The position numbers were made by a program, and so were the translations under genes. A stretch of DNA of 53,801 nt from Oligoflexia bacterium (GTDB lineage Bacteria; Bdellovibrionota; UBA1018; CAIMNF01): NCBI GenBank assembly GCA_903845155.1, contig CAIMWN010000030.1, positions 1 through 53,801 on the forward strand, read 5' to 3'. Of this stretch, positions 42,854 to 51,420 are shown piece by piece (position 1 is the first letter of the stretch; each line of letters opens with the position of its first letter). The notes beneath the pieces were generated by a model. The model ran no database searches, was not told where the DNA came from, and saw nothing but the letters and a program-made list of their open reading frames with translations.

Positions 42854-43276
42854 CTAGTCAAGATAGCACGAAAATAACTCAAGCGCACGTTTCTGGCTCT
42901 CAAATGACAGGATCTTCATGGCCTGATCCACACCGACCCACTTACAGCTCAAATGCTCTTTGGGGTCGAGTTTAATTTTTGCTTTCATTTCAGGGAAAAT
43001 AACACCAAAGGCATGCTCTTCCGCTTTCCCCCACCGCCCCTCGAAGGAATAAGAAAAGTTCAAATCTTTCCACTGAGAATCAGAAGCAGTGAGTCCTGTT
43101 TCTTCTTCCGTTTCTCTTTTTGCAGCATCAAATAGGGCCTCGCCCTTTTCCACACTACCCGTCACCGGGTGCCACCCACCACCTCGCTCTTGAATGACTT
43201 CAAAAAGGAGCACTTGAGGGGTTTTTCCCGGATAATTTCTTGCGATCCAAACTTGTACTTTCTTATATTTTTTCAA
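42854..43276 (-). CDS. Nudix hydrolase
   Basis: This is a 140-residue cytoplasmic pyrophosphohydrolase. The Nudix box GSVEKGEALFDAAKRE then TEEETGL spans residues 40-62 and matches Gx5Ex7REUxEExGU apart from Thr at one hydrophobic place. The preceding QVLLFEVIQERGGGWHPVTG resembles dATP pyrophosphohydrolases (NudB-like). The substrate is probably a nucleotide triphosphate, by inference. It overlaps the upstream MFS gene by 14 bases and is followed four bases later by mutS2, so all three are likely one operon. Confidence 0.92.
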   Translation of the reverse strand: MKKYKKVQVWIARNYPGKTPQVLLFEVIQERGGGWHPVTGSVEKGEALFDAAKRETEEETGLTASDSQWKDLNFSYSFEGRWGKAEEHAFGVIFPEMKAKIKLDPKEHLSCKWVGVDQAMKILSFESQKRALELFSCYLD

Positions 43277-44498
43277 AGTAGTTCAAATCCTTGCTGTAGG
43301 TTTCCTTTAATTTTGAAGCAGCAATGAAAGCCACTATCGAAACAAAAAGGCTGACGATGAGTGCGGAACCAATTAGACCAAAATATTTTTTAAGGCCGAT
43401 AAAACTTAAACTCATCGGCACCAAAGAAAACCTGATGAAATTTGGTACCGAAGTCGCCACCGTTGCACGCATGTTAGTTCCAAAATGCTCCGCAGCCATC
43501 GTGACGACCACCGCCCAATACCCGGCAGTGGTTCCCACTACTACACAAGCAAAATAAAGCATGCCGGCAGACGTTCCTTTGAGGGCAAACAAATAGGCAA
43601 CACTTGCAACAACGTTCACGACTACAAAAAGTTTTACGGCTTTAATTCTGCTTTTAATGATTTGACTGAAAAAACCTGAAGCAAAATCCCCAAACACGAA
43701 CCCAAGATAGCAAGCCATCACTGCTTTTGCCGTTGATATGGGTTCCGTAATTCCACAGTTTTTCGCAAACTCAGGCGCATAGGTAACCAATATCCCAATT
43801 GTAAACCAAATGGGCACACCCGAAAGAATGCAAAGTGAAAATCTCTGAAACCGATCTTTACTGGTAAAAAGATGAAGAAAATTCCCACGACAGATGTCTT
43901 TGTTTTTCAGGCCGGCACTAAATACTGCCGACTCAGAAACACCAATCCGCAGAACTAATAAAAAGAAACCAAGCATCCCGCCGATTTTGAATGCGAATCG
44001 CCAATCAAAAGTTTGGGCTACCCAACCACCCACAATTGCACCCATCACTCCCACCGTTGCCACCACCATCGTGCCGTAACCGCGTAGCTCCGTTGGCAGC
44101 ACCTCTGCTACCAACGTAATCCCTGCACCGAGTTCGCCCGCAAGGCCTAAGCCTGCAAAAAAACGACAAAAGGCGTATTGAGTAAAATTAATAGCGAATG
44201 CATTACAAAAGTTGGCTACCGAATAAAGAAAAATGGAACCAAATAAAACCGAGAGACGCCCTCTTCTGTCAGCGAGCATCCCCCACGCAATTCCACCCAG
44301 CATGAGGCCCGTCATTTGAATATTGTTGAGGAGCGCTCCGACTTCGAGCTCTCTTCCTTGATAACCAATCGCACGAAGGCTATCTACTCTTACAATACTA
44401 AAGAGGAGCAAGTCGTAGATATCTACGAAATAACCAAGGGCCGCGACAATGACGGCAGCACTACAAATTATTTTAAATTTTTTTATACTTTGAGACAT
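43263..44498 (-). CDS. Major facilitator superfamily transporter
   Basis: This is a 411-residue inner-membrane protein with about twelve hydrophobic segments. GMLADRRGRLS (73-83) between helices 2 and 3 is the MFS signature, and FCRFFAGLGLAGELGAGITLVAEVLP matches the sugar and organic acid branch with an ELR motif in TELRGYG. The substrate is unknown. The N-terminus is cytoplasmic, without a signal peptide. It is the first gene of the MFS-Nudix-mutS2 stretch, overlapping the Nudix gene. It lies 18 bases downstream of the Gly-rich secreted protein gene. Confidence 0.93.
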   Translation of the reverse strand: MSQSIKKFKIICSAAVIVAALGYFVDIYDLLLFSIVRVDSLRAIGYQGRELEVGALLNNIQMTGLMLGGIAWGMLADRRGRLSVLFGSIFLYSVANFCNAFAINFTQYAFCRFFAGLGLAGELGAGITLVAEVLPTELRGYGTMVVATVGVMGAIVGGWVAQTFDWRFAFKIGGMLGFFLLVLRIGVSESAVFSAGLKNKDICRGNFLHLFTSKDRFQRFSLCILSGVPIWFTIGILVTYAPEFAKNCGITEPISTAKAVMACYLGFVFGDFASGFFSQIIKSRIKAVKLFVVVNVVASVAYLFALKGTSAGMLYFACVVVGTTAGYWAVVVTMAAEHFGTNMRATVATSVPNFIRFSLVPMSLSFIGLKKYFGLIGSALIVSLFVSIVAFIAASKLKETYSKDLNYFEKI

Positions 44499-44516
44499 CC
44501 CTTTCAGAATGACTCA

Positions 44517-45398
44517 TTACTGCTTCACTTTCCAGAGTGATTTCTTCTTAAAGTAGCGATTTGAAACGATCTTAAAAAGATTGGTGGAGCGATCGGTTCT
44601 TTTGAAATAGTCGGCAGGGTCGTCCGAAACTCCCACACCATCTTCATCCGCAAGCGAACGCGATTTACCATTTGTTTCGTCACCGAGATTAATGGTGTCT
44701 GCGCCATCTTTAGAAATTCCCGCATCCTTCGAACCAAAGTTGAATCCACCACCACCTGCTTTGTCACCATTCCCTTGCACGTATGCCACTCTTGCGCCGT
44801 CGATGGAATTGCCCGAGTCGGTAATTGCATTTGCTTGATTCGCTGCTGTGTTCGAAGCGGCACCCAAACTTAAACCACCGCCCCCTCCACCTCCGGCCCC
44901 ACCCCCTGCTCCTCCGCTCCCACCAGAACTACTTTGCGTGTTTGCAAGGGTGCCAGAACTCGTGCCACTATTACCATAGCCTGGAACTGCCGCCGTCGCC
45001 CCGAGCGCTTGCACACTGGGAACGGATGCAGTAGCGACCGCTGGGGTCACGGAAGTAACCATATCATTATTGTTAACTGAACCATTCATGTTGTTGGCAG
45101 CAGTTAAAATATTTAGCGCTAGTGTGATGCTTACAGCGGTCCCTTGAACCGCATCAACATTAATGGAATTGAATCCAGCCATACACGTTGGATCAGGAGG
45201 AGATTTGAGTTGCATATTACTGTCGCAACAAAGAGTAGCCATTGAACTTCCGACCGGAATGGGCGCGCCATCAATCCCTACGCAGGCATAGTTAAAGCTC
45301 ACGCTGGAGCTCGATCCTTCCAACGAAATTGCAAACGCAAAGGTTGGTGCTAATATTCCGGTGAAAATATAAATAAATAAATTTTGAATTGTACTCAT
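44517..45398 (-). CDS. Gly/Ser-rich secreted protein of unknown function
   Basis: This is a 293-residue product from ATG 45398 (GGGAG seven bases upstream, overlapping the end of the previous gene). The signal peptide ends near FAFA. The mature N-terminus has a Cys pair and a Cys-Cys (NYACVG, TLCCDS, DPTCMAG), then a polar region. A low-complexity Gly/Ser stretch (about 160-190) follows, then a charged tail. It is preceded by one base and presumably coupled to the 45400-47085 gene. No domain is recognised. It is perhaps a partner of that protein on the surface (inference). Confidence 0.7.
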   Translation of the reverse strand: MSTIQNLFIYIFTGILAPTFAFAISLEGSSSSVSFNYACVGIDGAPIPVGSSMATLCCDSNMQLKSPPDPTCMAGFNSINVDAVQGTAVSITLALNILTAANNMNGSVNNNDMVTSVTPAVATASVPSVQALGATAAVPGYGNSGTSSGTLANTQSSSGGSGGAGGGAGGGGGGGLSLGAASNTAANQANAITDSGNSIDGARVAYVQGNGDKAGGGGFNFGSKDAGISKDGADTINLGDETNGKSRSLADEDGVGVSDDPADYFKRTDRSTNLFKIVSNRYFKKKSLWKVKQ

Positions 45399-45399
45399 A

Positions 45400-47085
45400 C
45401 TAGCTCCCACTCTGCGAAATTACTGCATTAGGATTGGCCTTAGCAGGAGTATCGCCAATTTGCACCGCATCGCAAGGAGACGATTCAGTATAACTCGCCT
45501 TTTGTCCGCAAACTTGACTTCGAATGAGGTACTCGACCCGTCCTGCGAAGCCAAAATTCAAGGTACTCTGTGAATTGGGCCCACCGCCTCCACCACTCAA
45601 GCTGGAGAGCGCATCTGAAGCAACTGTTACATCCGCGCCAACCACTGCCCCCACCGGACCCGCAATAATCCCTCCCGTAATAGCCCCACTCACCACTCCA
45701 CCGACTGCTGCAAAAAATCCCGCACCAGAGCCATTGACGTTAAATTGTGGTGCACCAGTGCTAATTGCATAGGTCACCGGGGACCAACAATTCCTACTAC
45801 TGCTATCGGTGTCTTCAGTTGTCTTATTAGATTTCCAAGTATAAAAATCTCCACCATCAAAAATCCGAGATGCAAGACAGGACTTTTTATATCTACTTGA
45901 ACCACCTTCAACATGCTGAACGGCTCCGATAAATTGATTATAAGAAGCAGTGCCTGAAACCACCAAGCCTTGAAACAATGAATTATATTGGGTTTGTACA
46001 TTCTTAATGATCGTCGCAACGACCATATTCGGAAACGCCCCTTGATTCATCGACAACTGAGCTTGCGCCAAGGTGCAAATTTTAACCCCTGGATTATTAA
46101 TCGCAATCTTGCCTGCTAGACAATCCGCCACGATATCTTGTGAACTATTGCAAACTGACTGGGCTGCCGTTCCCAGCTGTTTGTAAAATGACTGCATGCC
46201 CGACTGAACAATGCTCAACCTTTGCGCAATTTCTGGCGTGGTCACTAACGACCCTATTGAACCGTTGCTAGCGGCAAGACTAGCAAGCACGTTTGCGGCT
46301 TCCGCTCTAATAATCCAAGGATATGCACCCAACATATACGAGGTCCATAAAGCACCATCGCCAGTAAGAGTACCGTTAGCGTTGGGTGTTCCATTCGTTG
46401 AATTAAAACCAAGTGCCATGCTACTTTTTCCGCCCCCCACCGAGGGCCTCAGTCCGCAAGATACAGCCGGGGCTTTCGCTACCCCGGGAGCACTCAATTG
46501 TTGACTGTATTCAATTCCCGCGCTTTCGAAGCTTTGGGTTTGTGCTGGTCGATTCGTCGAAAAATATGCAGGACGAGCCCCTTTATATTGCACGGTCGGA
46601 CCCATGACGTTGCAGACTGGATATGACATTTTTTGCTTATAAATTAAATGGTCTGGCGTACTTTGAAACACATCTAAATCAAGTCCCATTCGGTAGCCAT
46701 AAATTTTCCAAGAAAGTAGGTCTTTTACTCGAGCCGCCACCGTGTTCACCATATCGGTGCACTTTGGCAAGATTGACTTACAAGTAAGAGCTGGATCGCC
46801 CCCCTGAATATTTCCGCTCGCATCAAGACAGGCTACCGAAATATTTCCAGCGGTAGCGGGAGCCGCAACGGTTGCGGTGACTGTTGGTGGAGTGTTCGTA
46901 TCTGTATCAGGATCAGTCGCAGCTGTTTCGTCAGTAGACGTATTCGTTTCACCGTGTGCATTGGTACTGGTATCGGTTTGCGTGGCCGTCGTCGGAGCAG
47001 TAGCGGTTGCGAAGCATGGCACCACTAAAAAAGTGGATAAAGCGAGCAACGCCAAAAATAGAAATGGATAGCTACATCGAAACAT
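45400..47085 (-). CDS. Large Cys-rich secreted protein of unknown function
   Basis: From ATG 47085 the product has 561 residues; GGGGGAA lies five to six bases upstream. The signal peptide ends near CFATA. A Thr/Ala-rich linker is followed by a region with well-spaced cysteines (CLDASG, TCKSILPKC, PVCNVMG, VSCGLRPS, VCNSSQDIVADC and CQKAS-type sites). That pattern implies several disulfides. Towards the C-terminus there is a hydrophobic Gly/Ala stretch (VVSGAITGGIIAGPVGAVVGA) that could insert in a membrane. The short downstream gene is one base away. It is divergent from the small secreted protein at 47152. No family is recognised; a secretion or pilus-related role is only a guess. Confidence 0.7.
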   Translation of the reverse strand: MFRCSYPFLFLALLALSTFLVVPCFATATAPTTATQTDTSTNAHGETNTSTDETAATDPDTDTNTPPTVTATVAAPATAGNISVACLDASGNIQGGDPALTCKSILPKCTDMVNTVAARVKDLLSWKIYGYRMGLDLDVFQSTPDHLIYKQKMSYPVCNVMGPTVQYKGARPAYFSTNRPAQTQSFESAGIEYSQQLSAPGVAKAPAVSCGLRPSVGGGKSSMALGFNSTNGTPNANGTLTGDGALWTSYMLGAYPWIIRAEAANVLASLAASNGSIGSLVTTPEIAQRLSIVQSGMQSFYKQLGTAAQSVCNSSQDIVADCLAGKIAINNPGVKICTLAQAQLSMNQGAFPNMVVATIIKNVQTQYNSLFQGLVVSGTASYNQFIGAVQHVEGGSSRYKKSCLASRIFDGGDFYTWKSNKTTEDTDSSSRNCWSPVTYAISTGAPQFNVNGSGAGFFAAVGGVVSGAITGGIIAGPVGAVVGADVTVASDALSSLSGGGGGPNSQSTLNFGFAGRVEYLIRSQVCGQKASYTESSPCDAVQIGDTPAKANPNAVISQSGS

Positions 47086-47151
47086 ATTTATTCCCCCGAA
47101 TAATTTGTTACACCCTTCCATAATTTTAACTGGATGTGATATTCTAAGCAA

Positions 47152-47631
47152 ATGAATAGATCAGAGATCGCCAGTTTAATGACTATTTTAAACTTGTTTA
47201 ATTTAAATAATGCGAAGGCAGACTCGCTTTTTCATGAACTCAGCACTACTAATGCGCACGACACTAAAACCATTGATAGCTTAACGCAGAATTCAGACGA
47301 CACCGCTAATCGAGTGAAAGCACTAAACGATTTTTCATCTAAAGACAAAACAAGAACCAACAAAATCGCCGTACCTACTCAGGGTTCCGCAAGCGATAAG
47401 AGTCTAGACAAACTTGCCAAGGACGACGACGATGCCGAAGTCCCACCCTCGCAAACCGCAGGCAAGGCACCCAAGAGTTTACCTAAAAACAAATCGAAAA
47501 AATCGGCGGATGCTGCGCCCGAAAAAGTGCAGAGTTTAAACGCAGATAACATTCCTGACGAAATCATCCTGGAAGTGGATGAAACCCCCACTCCCGCACC
47601 GACGCCGGCGCCGATCCCTAAAAAGAAATAA
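47152..47631 (+). CDS. Small Lys/Asp/Pro-rich protein, possibly exported
   Basis: This is a 159-residue product. Residues 1-23 include a weak hydrophobic stretch (SLMTILNLFNLNNAKA) that may be a poor signal peptide. The rest is polar and probably disordered, with a Pro/Thr repeat near the end (TPAPTPAPIPKKK). No ribosome binding site is clear at ATG 47152. It is divergent from the Cys-rich gene by 66 bases. The long inverted repeat at 47665 follows its stop. It is real on composition and frame length, but function is unknown. Confidence 0.55.
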   Translation: MNRSEIASLMTILNLFNLNNAKADSLFHELSTTNAHDTKTIDSLTQNSDDTANRVKALNDFSSKDKTRTNKIAVPTQGSASDKSLDKLAKDDDDAEVPPSQTAGKAPKSLPKNKSKKSADAAPEKVQSLNADNIPDEIILEVDETPTPAPTPAPIPKKK

Positions 47632-47664
47632 AAAAAGCAAGTCACTGAATGGCGAAATTCACCC

Positions 47665-47855
47665 ACTGCCCTTTTCGTTGATAATCACAATCCGTAAAGG
47701 CCGGCAAACTCCCTACTTTTTAAAGCATTTTTTTGGGATCTGAACCGCGGACGGGATCATTAAGACGCCTTGGAAGGCGACTCCAATAAAATGCTTTAAA
47801 AAGTAGGGGATTTGCCAGCCTGTGATCTATGTGATCATCAACAAAAAGGGGCAGT
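47665..47855. repeat. Long imperfect inverted repeat with internal hairpin
   Basis: Two arms of about 68 bases (47665-47731 and 47788-47855) are roughly 85 per cent complementary. The innermost 21 bases pair perfectly (CCCTACTTTTTAAAGCATTTT against its reverse complement). The 56-base loop includes a perfect CGCCTT/AAGGCG hairpin (47766-47779). It lies between the stop of the small secreted protein (+) and the stop of prc (-). It may be a bidirectional terminator or a MITE-like insertion. No target duplication is obvious to me. Confidence 0.85.
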
Positions 47856-47864
47856 AGGTGAACG

Positions 47865-49850
47865 CTACTTCTTCGCAGTAGAAGGCGCTGGCGCATAACT
47901 TAACCAGTCTTCCATAATACTGATCGACTCTTGCACTTGTGGCGTTTTCAACCAAAGTTCTTGTCGGCCTTTTGCAGTGGTCGCTTTCTCTTTACGATCT
48001 TTGCGCTTCTGCTTATCTTTGCCAGATTTTTTCATGATATCGGCAACTTTAATCCAACCTTCATTCTTCTTGGTCTCTTCAAGGTCTTTTTGAATATCTT
48101 TAAACTCTTGATTCGCTTCAACTCGTTTTGAAGATTTATCTTTTAAGAATTTCACTAAGGTATCATTCACTGCGGTCCAAGCTTCTTTTGGATCTTTCGA
48201 CTGAGCAGCTTCCATAGAAATGAACGGCTCTGTTTTAGTAGGAGGTAGCGCGTAATCCATATACTGTTCACCGAGATCATCTAGATCGAGGTAAGAAGGC
48301 ATGGAAATATCAGACACCACCCCACCGAACTGCGTAGAAACACCTGCTGGCAAATAGAACATTTGAGTAGTGAGCTTCATCGCTCCCAGGCCCAAAGGAA
48401 GCGGGTTCAATACCTGAACACTGCCTTTTCCATAAGTATGATCACCGCCCACAATCAGGGCACGATGATAATCCTTCATTGCTCCTGCTAAAATTTCTGA
48501 AGCTGAGGCACTCTGGCGAGTCGTCAGAATCATCAGAGGGCCACTGTAAACCACTTTGGCATCATCATCCGCAAGCACTTCGCGGTTTTTCTTTACGTCC
48601 TGAGTAGCAACTACCGGTCCTGCTTTAATAAATAGCCCGGCAATTTTCACAGCATCCTGAAGAAGACCACCGCCATTAGTAGATAAATCCAAAATCATTC
48701 CGTCCACTTTTTTGGCCGCTGCCTCTTCTACCAACTTTTTGAGATCAGAATAACAATCGCGCGCATTCTTTTCTGATCCACCGTAAAAAGAAGGAAGATC
48801 AATCAGTGCAATTTTATAGCTCTTCGTTCCTACTTTTTTAGTCTCATAGGTTACTTTTGCAGCTTGCTCTTTCATGTCTACCTTGTCGCGAACAAGCATC
48901 ACATTAAAGGTTTCACTTTTCGTGCCCTTTTGTCTGACCACAGTTAAATTTACTTTAGTGCCTTTTTTACCGCGAATCATTTTCACTACATCTGAGAGAT
49001 CCATGTCGACAATATTGACTGATTCCTTTTTATCTTGCGCAACTGCAATGATTTTATCTTTAGGCTGAAGCGCATGGGCACGATCGGCGCTGCCGCCAGT
49101 AATAATTTCTTGAACCACGGTGTATCCATCATCAGAACTGAGAGATACGCCGATCCCTTCTAATGATAGATTCATGCTGATCCGAAATTCATCGAGTTGC
49201 TCAGGCGAGAGATAATCAGAGTGAGGATCGAGTGAGTGCGCGAAGGATTCCGCAAACAGGCTGATCATTTTCGGTTGGGTCATCTCTTTCGCGCGCTTTA
49301 TCGAAAGCTCGTATCGCTTGATCAATTGTTGCTTTGCTTTGTCGAGGGTAACGTCGCCCGCCATAATGGTAGCAATTTGGGTGTAAACAGCTGCATCAAT
49401 GATTGTTTTCTTCCCCTCTAAATCGTTCGGATAATCGCGCTTCTTCGTATCAGTCTGATATTTTACCGTTTCGTCTAATACAAATTTACCTTTGAACTTT
49501 TCATTTACGATTTTTAAATTTTCTTCGGCACGTTCAACTAAAATATTTGAAACCTCTCCTAGGGCGGCGCAATTGCCAGTCTTCATAGAATCAAAAAGAG
49601 CCTCAAGACTCGTTTTGATTTTTTTCTCGTCTGCTTTATAGAGAAGCTGTTTGTTAGGATCAATAAACTTCAAAAATAAAACCACGGTTCGCGTCTTCAC
49701 TTCAGCGTTAAGCTGATTCATGGAAAAGTGATTGTTTAAAAAGACATTCATGAGTGCCGGCACGCTTTGACACTGCAAGGTTTGCGCAAACGATGAGGTG
49801 GAACTAAGAAGAAGGAGGGTCGAAATAAACGCGAAGGTTTTCTGTTTCAT
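47865..49850 (-). CDS. prc: Carboxy-terminal (tail-specific) protease Prc/Tsp family
   Basis: This is a 661-residue periplasmic protease. It has a signal peptide (cut near SFAQ), an N-terminal helical domain with YLSPEQLDEFRISMNLSLEGIGVSL, and a PDZ domain (about 230-320). The S41 catalytic core has LSTNGGGLLQDAVKIAG, QSASASEILAG (nucleophile Ser in 447-451) and HTYGKGSVQ (Lys475). It degrades proteins by their C-termini and in relatives regulates peptidoglycan hydrolases through NlpI. The C-terminal extension (about 560-661) is a coiled, basic region typical of the long Prc class. AAGGGG precedes the ATG. The gene ends near the long inverted repeat. Confidence 0.95.
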   Translation of the reverse strand: MKQKTFAFISTLLLLSSTSSFAQTLQCQSVPALMNVFLNNHFSMNQLNAEVKTRTVVLFLKFIDPNKQLLYKADEKKIKTSLEALFDSMKTGNCAALGEVSNILVERAEENLKIVNEKFKGKFVLDETVKYQTDTKKRDYPNDLEGKKTIIDAAVYTQIATIMAGDVTLDKAKQQLIKRYELSIKRAKEMTQPKMISLFAESFAHSLDPHSDYLSPEQLDEFRISMNLSLEGIGVSLSSDDGYTVVQEIITGGSADRAHALQPKDKIIAVAQDKKESVNIVDMDLSDVVKMIRGKKGTKVNLTVVRQKGTKSETFNVMLVRDKVDMKEQAAKVTYETKKVGTKSYKIALIDLPSFYGGSEKNARDCYSDLKKLVEEAAAKKVDGMILDLSTNGGGLLQDAVKIAGLFIKAGPVVATQDVKKNREVLADDDAKVVYSGPLMILTTRQSASASEILAGAMKDYHRALIVGGDHTYGKGSVQVLNPLPLGLGAMKLTTQMFYLPAGVSTQFGGVVSDISMPSYLDLDDLGEQYMDYALPPTKTEPFISMEAAQSKDPKEAWTAVNDTLVKFLKDKSSKRVEANQEFKDIQKDLEETKKNEGWIKVADIMKKSGKDKQKRKDRKEKATTAKGRQELWLKTPQVQESISIMEDWLSYAPAPSTAKK

Positions 49851-50457
49851 ATTCCCCTTAGTGTCTTCCCTTTTTTTAGTTAGTGCAAGATCTCAGTCAT
49901 GACTCGGCCCTCTCATTCCACGAGTAAAAGCGCCCTATTGCGCGAGTTGTTTGACGAGCCTACTTTATAAATCATTACTATATATAAATGTTTCTTGGCA
50001 GCACCTGGCCAACGCGACTCACTGTTGCGCCTGTGTTGCGCAAGTCCGCTTTTTCGTTGAGAGGATGGTTTTTAACAAAATTAAAAACATACAACTATTT
50101 GTTTTTAAAAGATTTTTAACTTTAACTAATTAAACTAAATAAGTTTAATTAATTCTTGATAAACTTCTAGAACCGAGCTAGAATCACTGAATGAAAACCG
50201 GCACAGATTTGTGACGGGCAAGAGAGAACCGAGAGATTGTTTTTCCCCCTGGTTTTGACCGAGAGAATCAAAACCCGGGGGTTTATAAAACCCCACCTGG
50301 CAAACCATTATTTCAAAAATCGTCAATATTTTATCTGCCGCAACCAGACTAGATCAATATAAATAATAGCCAAGAATCTTCTAAATTCGCGAAATCTGTA
50401 GTTATGTATCTAAACCTCGAAAAGCAATGACGCTGACGGGGATTTCAAGGGGGATAC
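49851..50457. other. 607-base non-coding stretch with hairpins, upstream of a protease gene
   Basis: No convincing gene is present; the short frames have poor composition. A hairpin with one mismatch (CCCCCTGGTTTTGA/TCAAAACCCGGGGG) spans 50245-50281 with a nine-base loop. The same G run can alternatively pair in GGGGTTT/AAACCCC at 50277-50293. ACCGAG occurs three times (about 50171, 50228, 50259). The left half is AT-rich and should carry the promoter of prc on the minus strand; I see no strong match. Confidence 0.6.
50245..50281 (+). promoter_or_regulatory. Candidate leader hairpin with alternative fold
   Basis: A 14-bp stem with one A/C mismatch and a nine-base loop (CCGAGAGAA). The 3' G run can instead pair downstream to 50293. 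It lies about 165-200 bases before the serine protease ATG at 50458. It might be an attenuator or leader switch, or a terminator relic. No ligand class is recognised. Confidence 0.4.
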
Positions 50458-51384
50458 ATGAAATTCAAGGGAAACCTTTCTCTTTTCGCTATACAGCTAC
50501 TATTACTTACTCTCATCACCAGCGGCTGCGGAAGGGCCCAAAACCCCATCACTGTAGAACCGATACTATCTTCGGTAAAAATAAAACAAAGCGAAATAAA
50601 CGAACTCAGCCAACTCTCAGATTCGTTTCCATCAAAAATTATCGGTGAAAATAACCTTGTTCCAGTCAAAGTAGATGGATCAAACCTTGAAGCAAACCTT
50701 CGCAATGTGATCGACGCTTTCGGTCTCATCAACATTAATGGACAGGGCGCTTGCTCTGCTACTCACTTAGGTAATGGTTATGCACTCAGTGCAGGCCACT
50801 GCTTCTTAGATGAAAATAATCCCGCAGCACAAACGGCGACCAATAAAGATTGCACTACCGTGAAAGTATATTGGGGTTATCGCGGCTCTCCTAAGACAGG
50901 AAATGCAAAACCACTCATTACTTTAACCAGTCAATGTCTTAAAGTAGTTTACGCAGAACTTTCTAAGTCTAGAGATTTTGCAATTTTCAAAGTCGATCAA
51001 GCCCCAAAAGCAAAAATTGCAATTTCTACTGATACCAAAAGAACGCCTACTGGCACTAAACTCACTATTTTTGGCTACCCTCAAGCGCGGCCACTCGAAT
51101 GGTCACAGTACTGCGCACTTCAACCGAAGTCAGTTATCGGTGCTGGTGCGGGTGCCGTTGTTTCTGAATTTGCTCATCAATGCGATACAGAACCGGGCAA
51201 TAGCGGAAGCTCAATTCTTTCGATCACTTCAATGGGTACCGTAAAAGTAGTGGGGATTCACGATGGCGCAAGTCCTGCAGATTATAACTACGGAACTTTT
51301 ATGTTTGATGCCCGAGATACTGTAAAAAAGCACGGTGTTGATCTCGATCAGGTTACTGGTGCCGCTTTCAGCAGTTCATTTTAG
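50458..51384 (+). CDS. Trypsin-like serine protease lipoprotein
   Basis: This is a 308-residue protein. The lipobox ITSGC gives lipidated Cys24. The catalytic triad is His114 (ALSAGHC), Asp173 (SRDFAIFKV) and Ser249 (EPGNSGSS). The fold is chymotrypsin/V8-like, and further Cys pairs are likely disulfides. It should act at the envelope, facing the periplasm or outside. A strong AAGGGGG ribosome binding site precedes ATG 50458. It follows the 607-base leader region with alternative hairpins and precedes the GNAT-family gene by 36 bases. The substrate is unknown. Such proteases are plentiful in predatory bacteria, but that link is only contextual. Confidence 0.92.
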   Translation: MKFKGNLSLFAIQLLLLTLITSGCGRAQNPITVEPILSSVKIKQSEINELSQLSDSFPSKIIGENNLVPVKVDGSNLEANLRNVIDAFGLININGQGACSATHLGNGYALSAGHCFLDENNPAAQTATNKDCTTVKVYWGYRGSPKTGNAKPLITLTSQCLKVVYAELSKSRDFAIFKVDQAPKAKIAISTDTKRTPTGTKLTIFGYPQARPLEWSQYCALQPKSVIGAGAGAVVSEFAHQCDTEPGNSGSSILSITSMGTVKVVGIHDGASPADYNYGTFMFDARDTVKKHGVDLDQVTGAAFSSSF

Positions 51385-51420
51385 ATTCACAATTTCAGTA
51401 TTTTGGTCTACCGTGTCTGA

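Noticed and set aside
49951-50133. 60-codon plus-strand frame in the non-coding stretch
   Set aside because: No ribosome site and atypical composition (Phe/Cys/Asn-rich, AT-driven).
50270-50360. Possible cyclic-di-GMP riboswitch suggested by GGCAAACCAT
   Set aside because: The remaining GEMM-I consensus (GNRA loop, GACGCAAAGCC) is missing.
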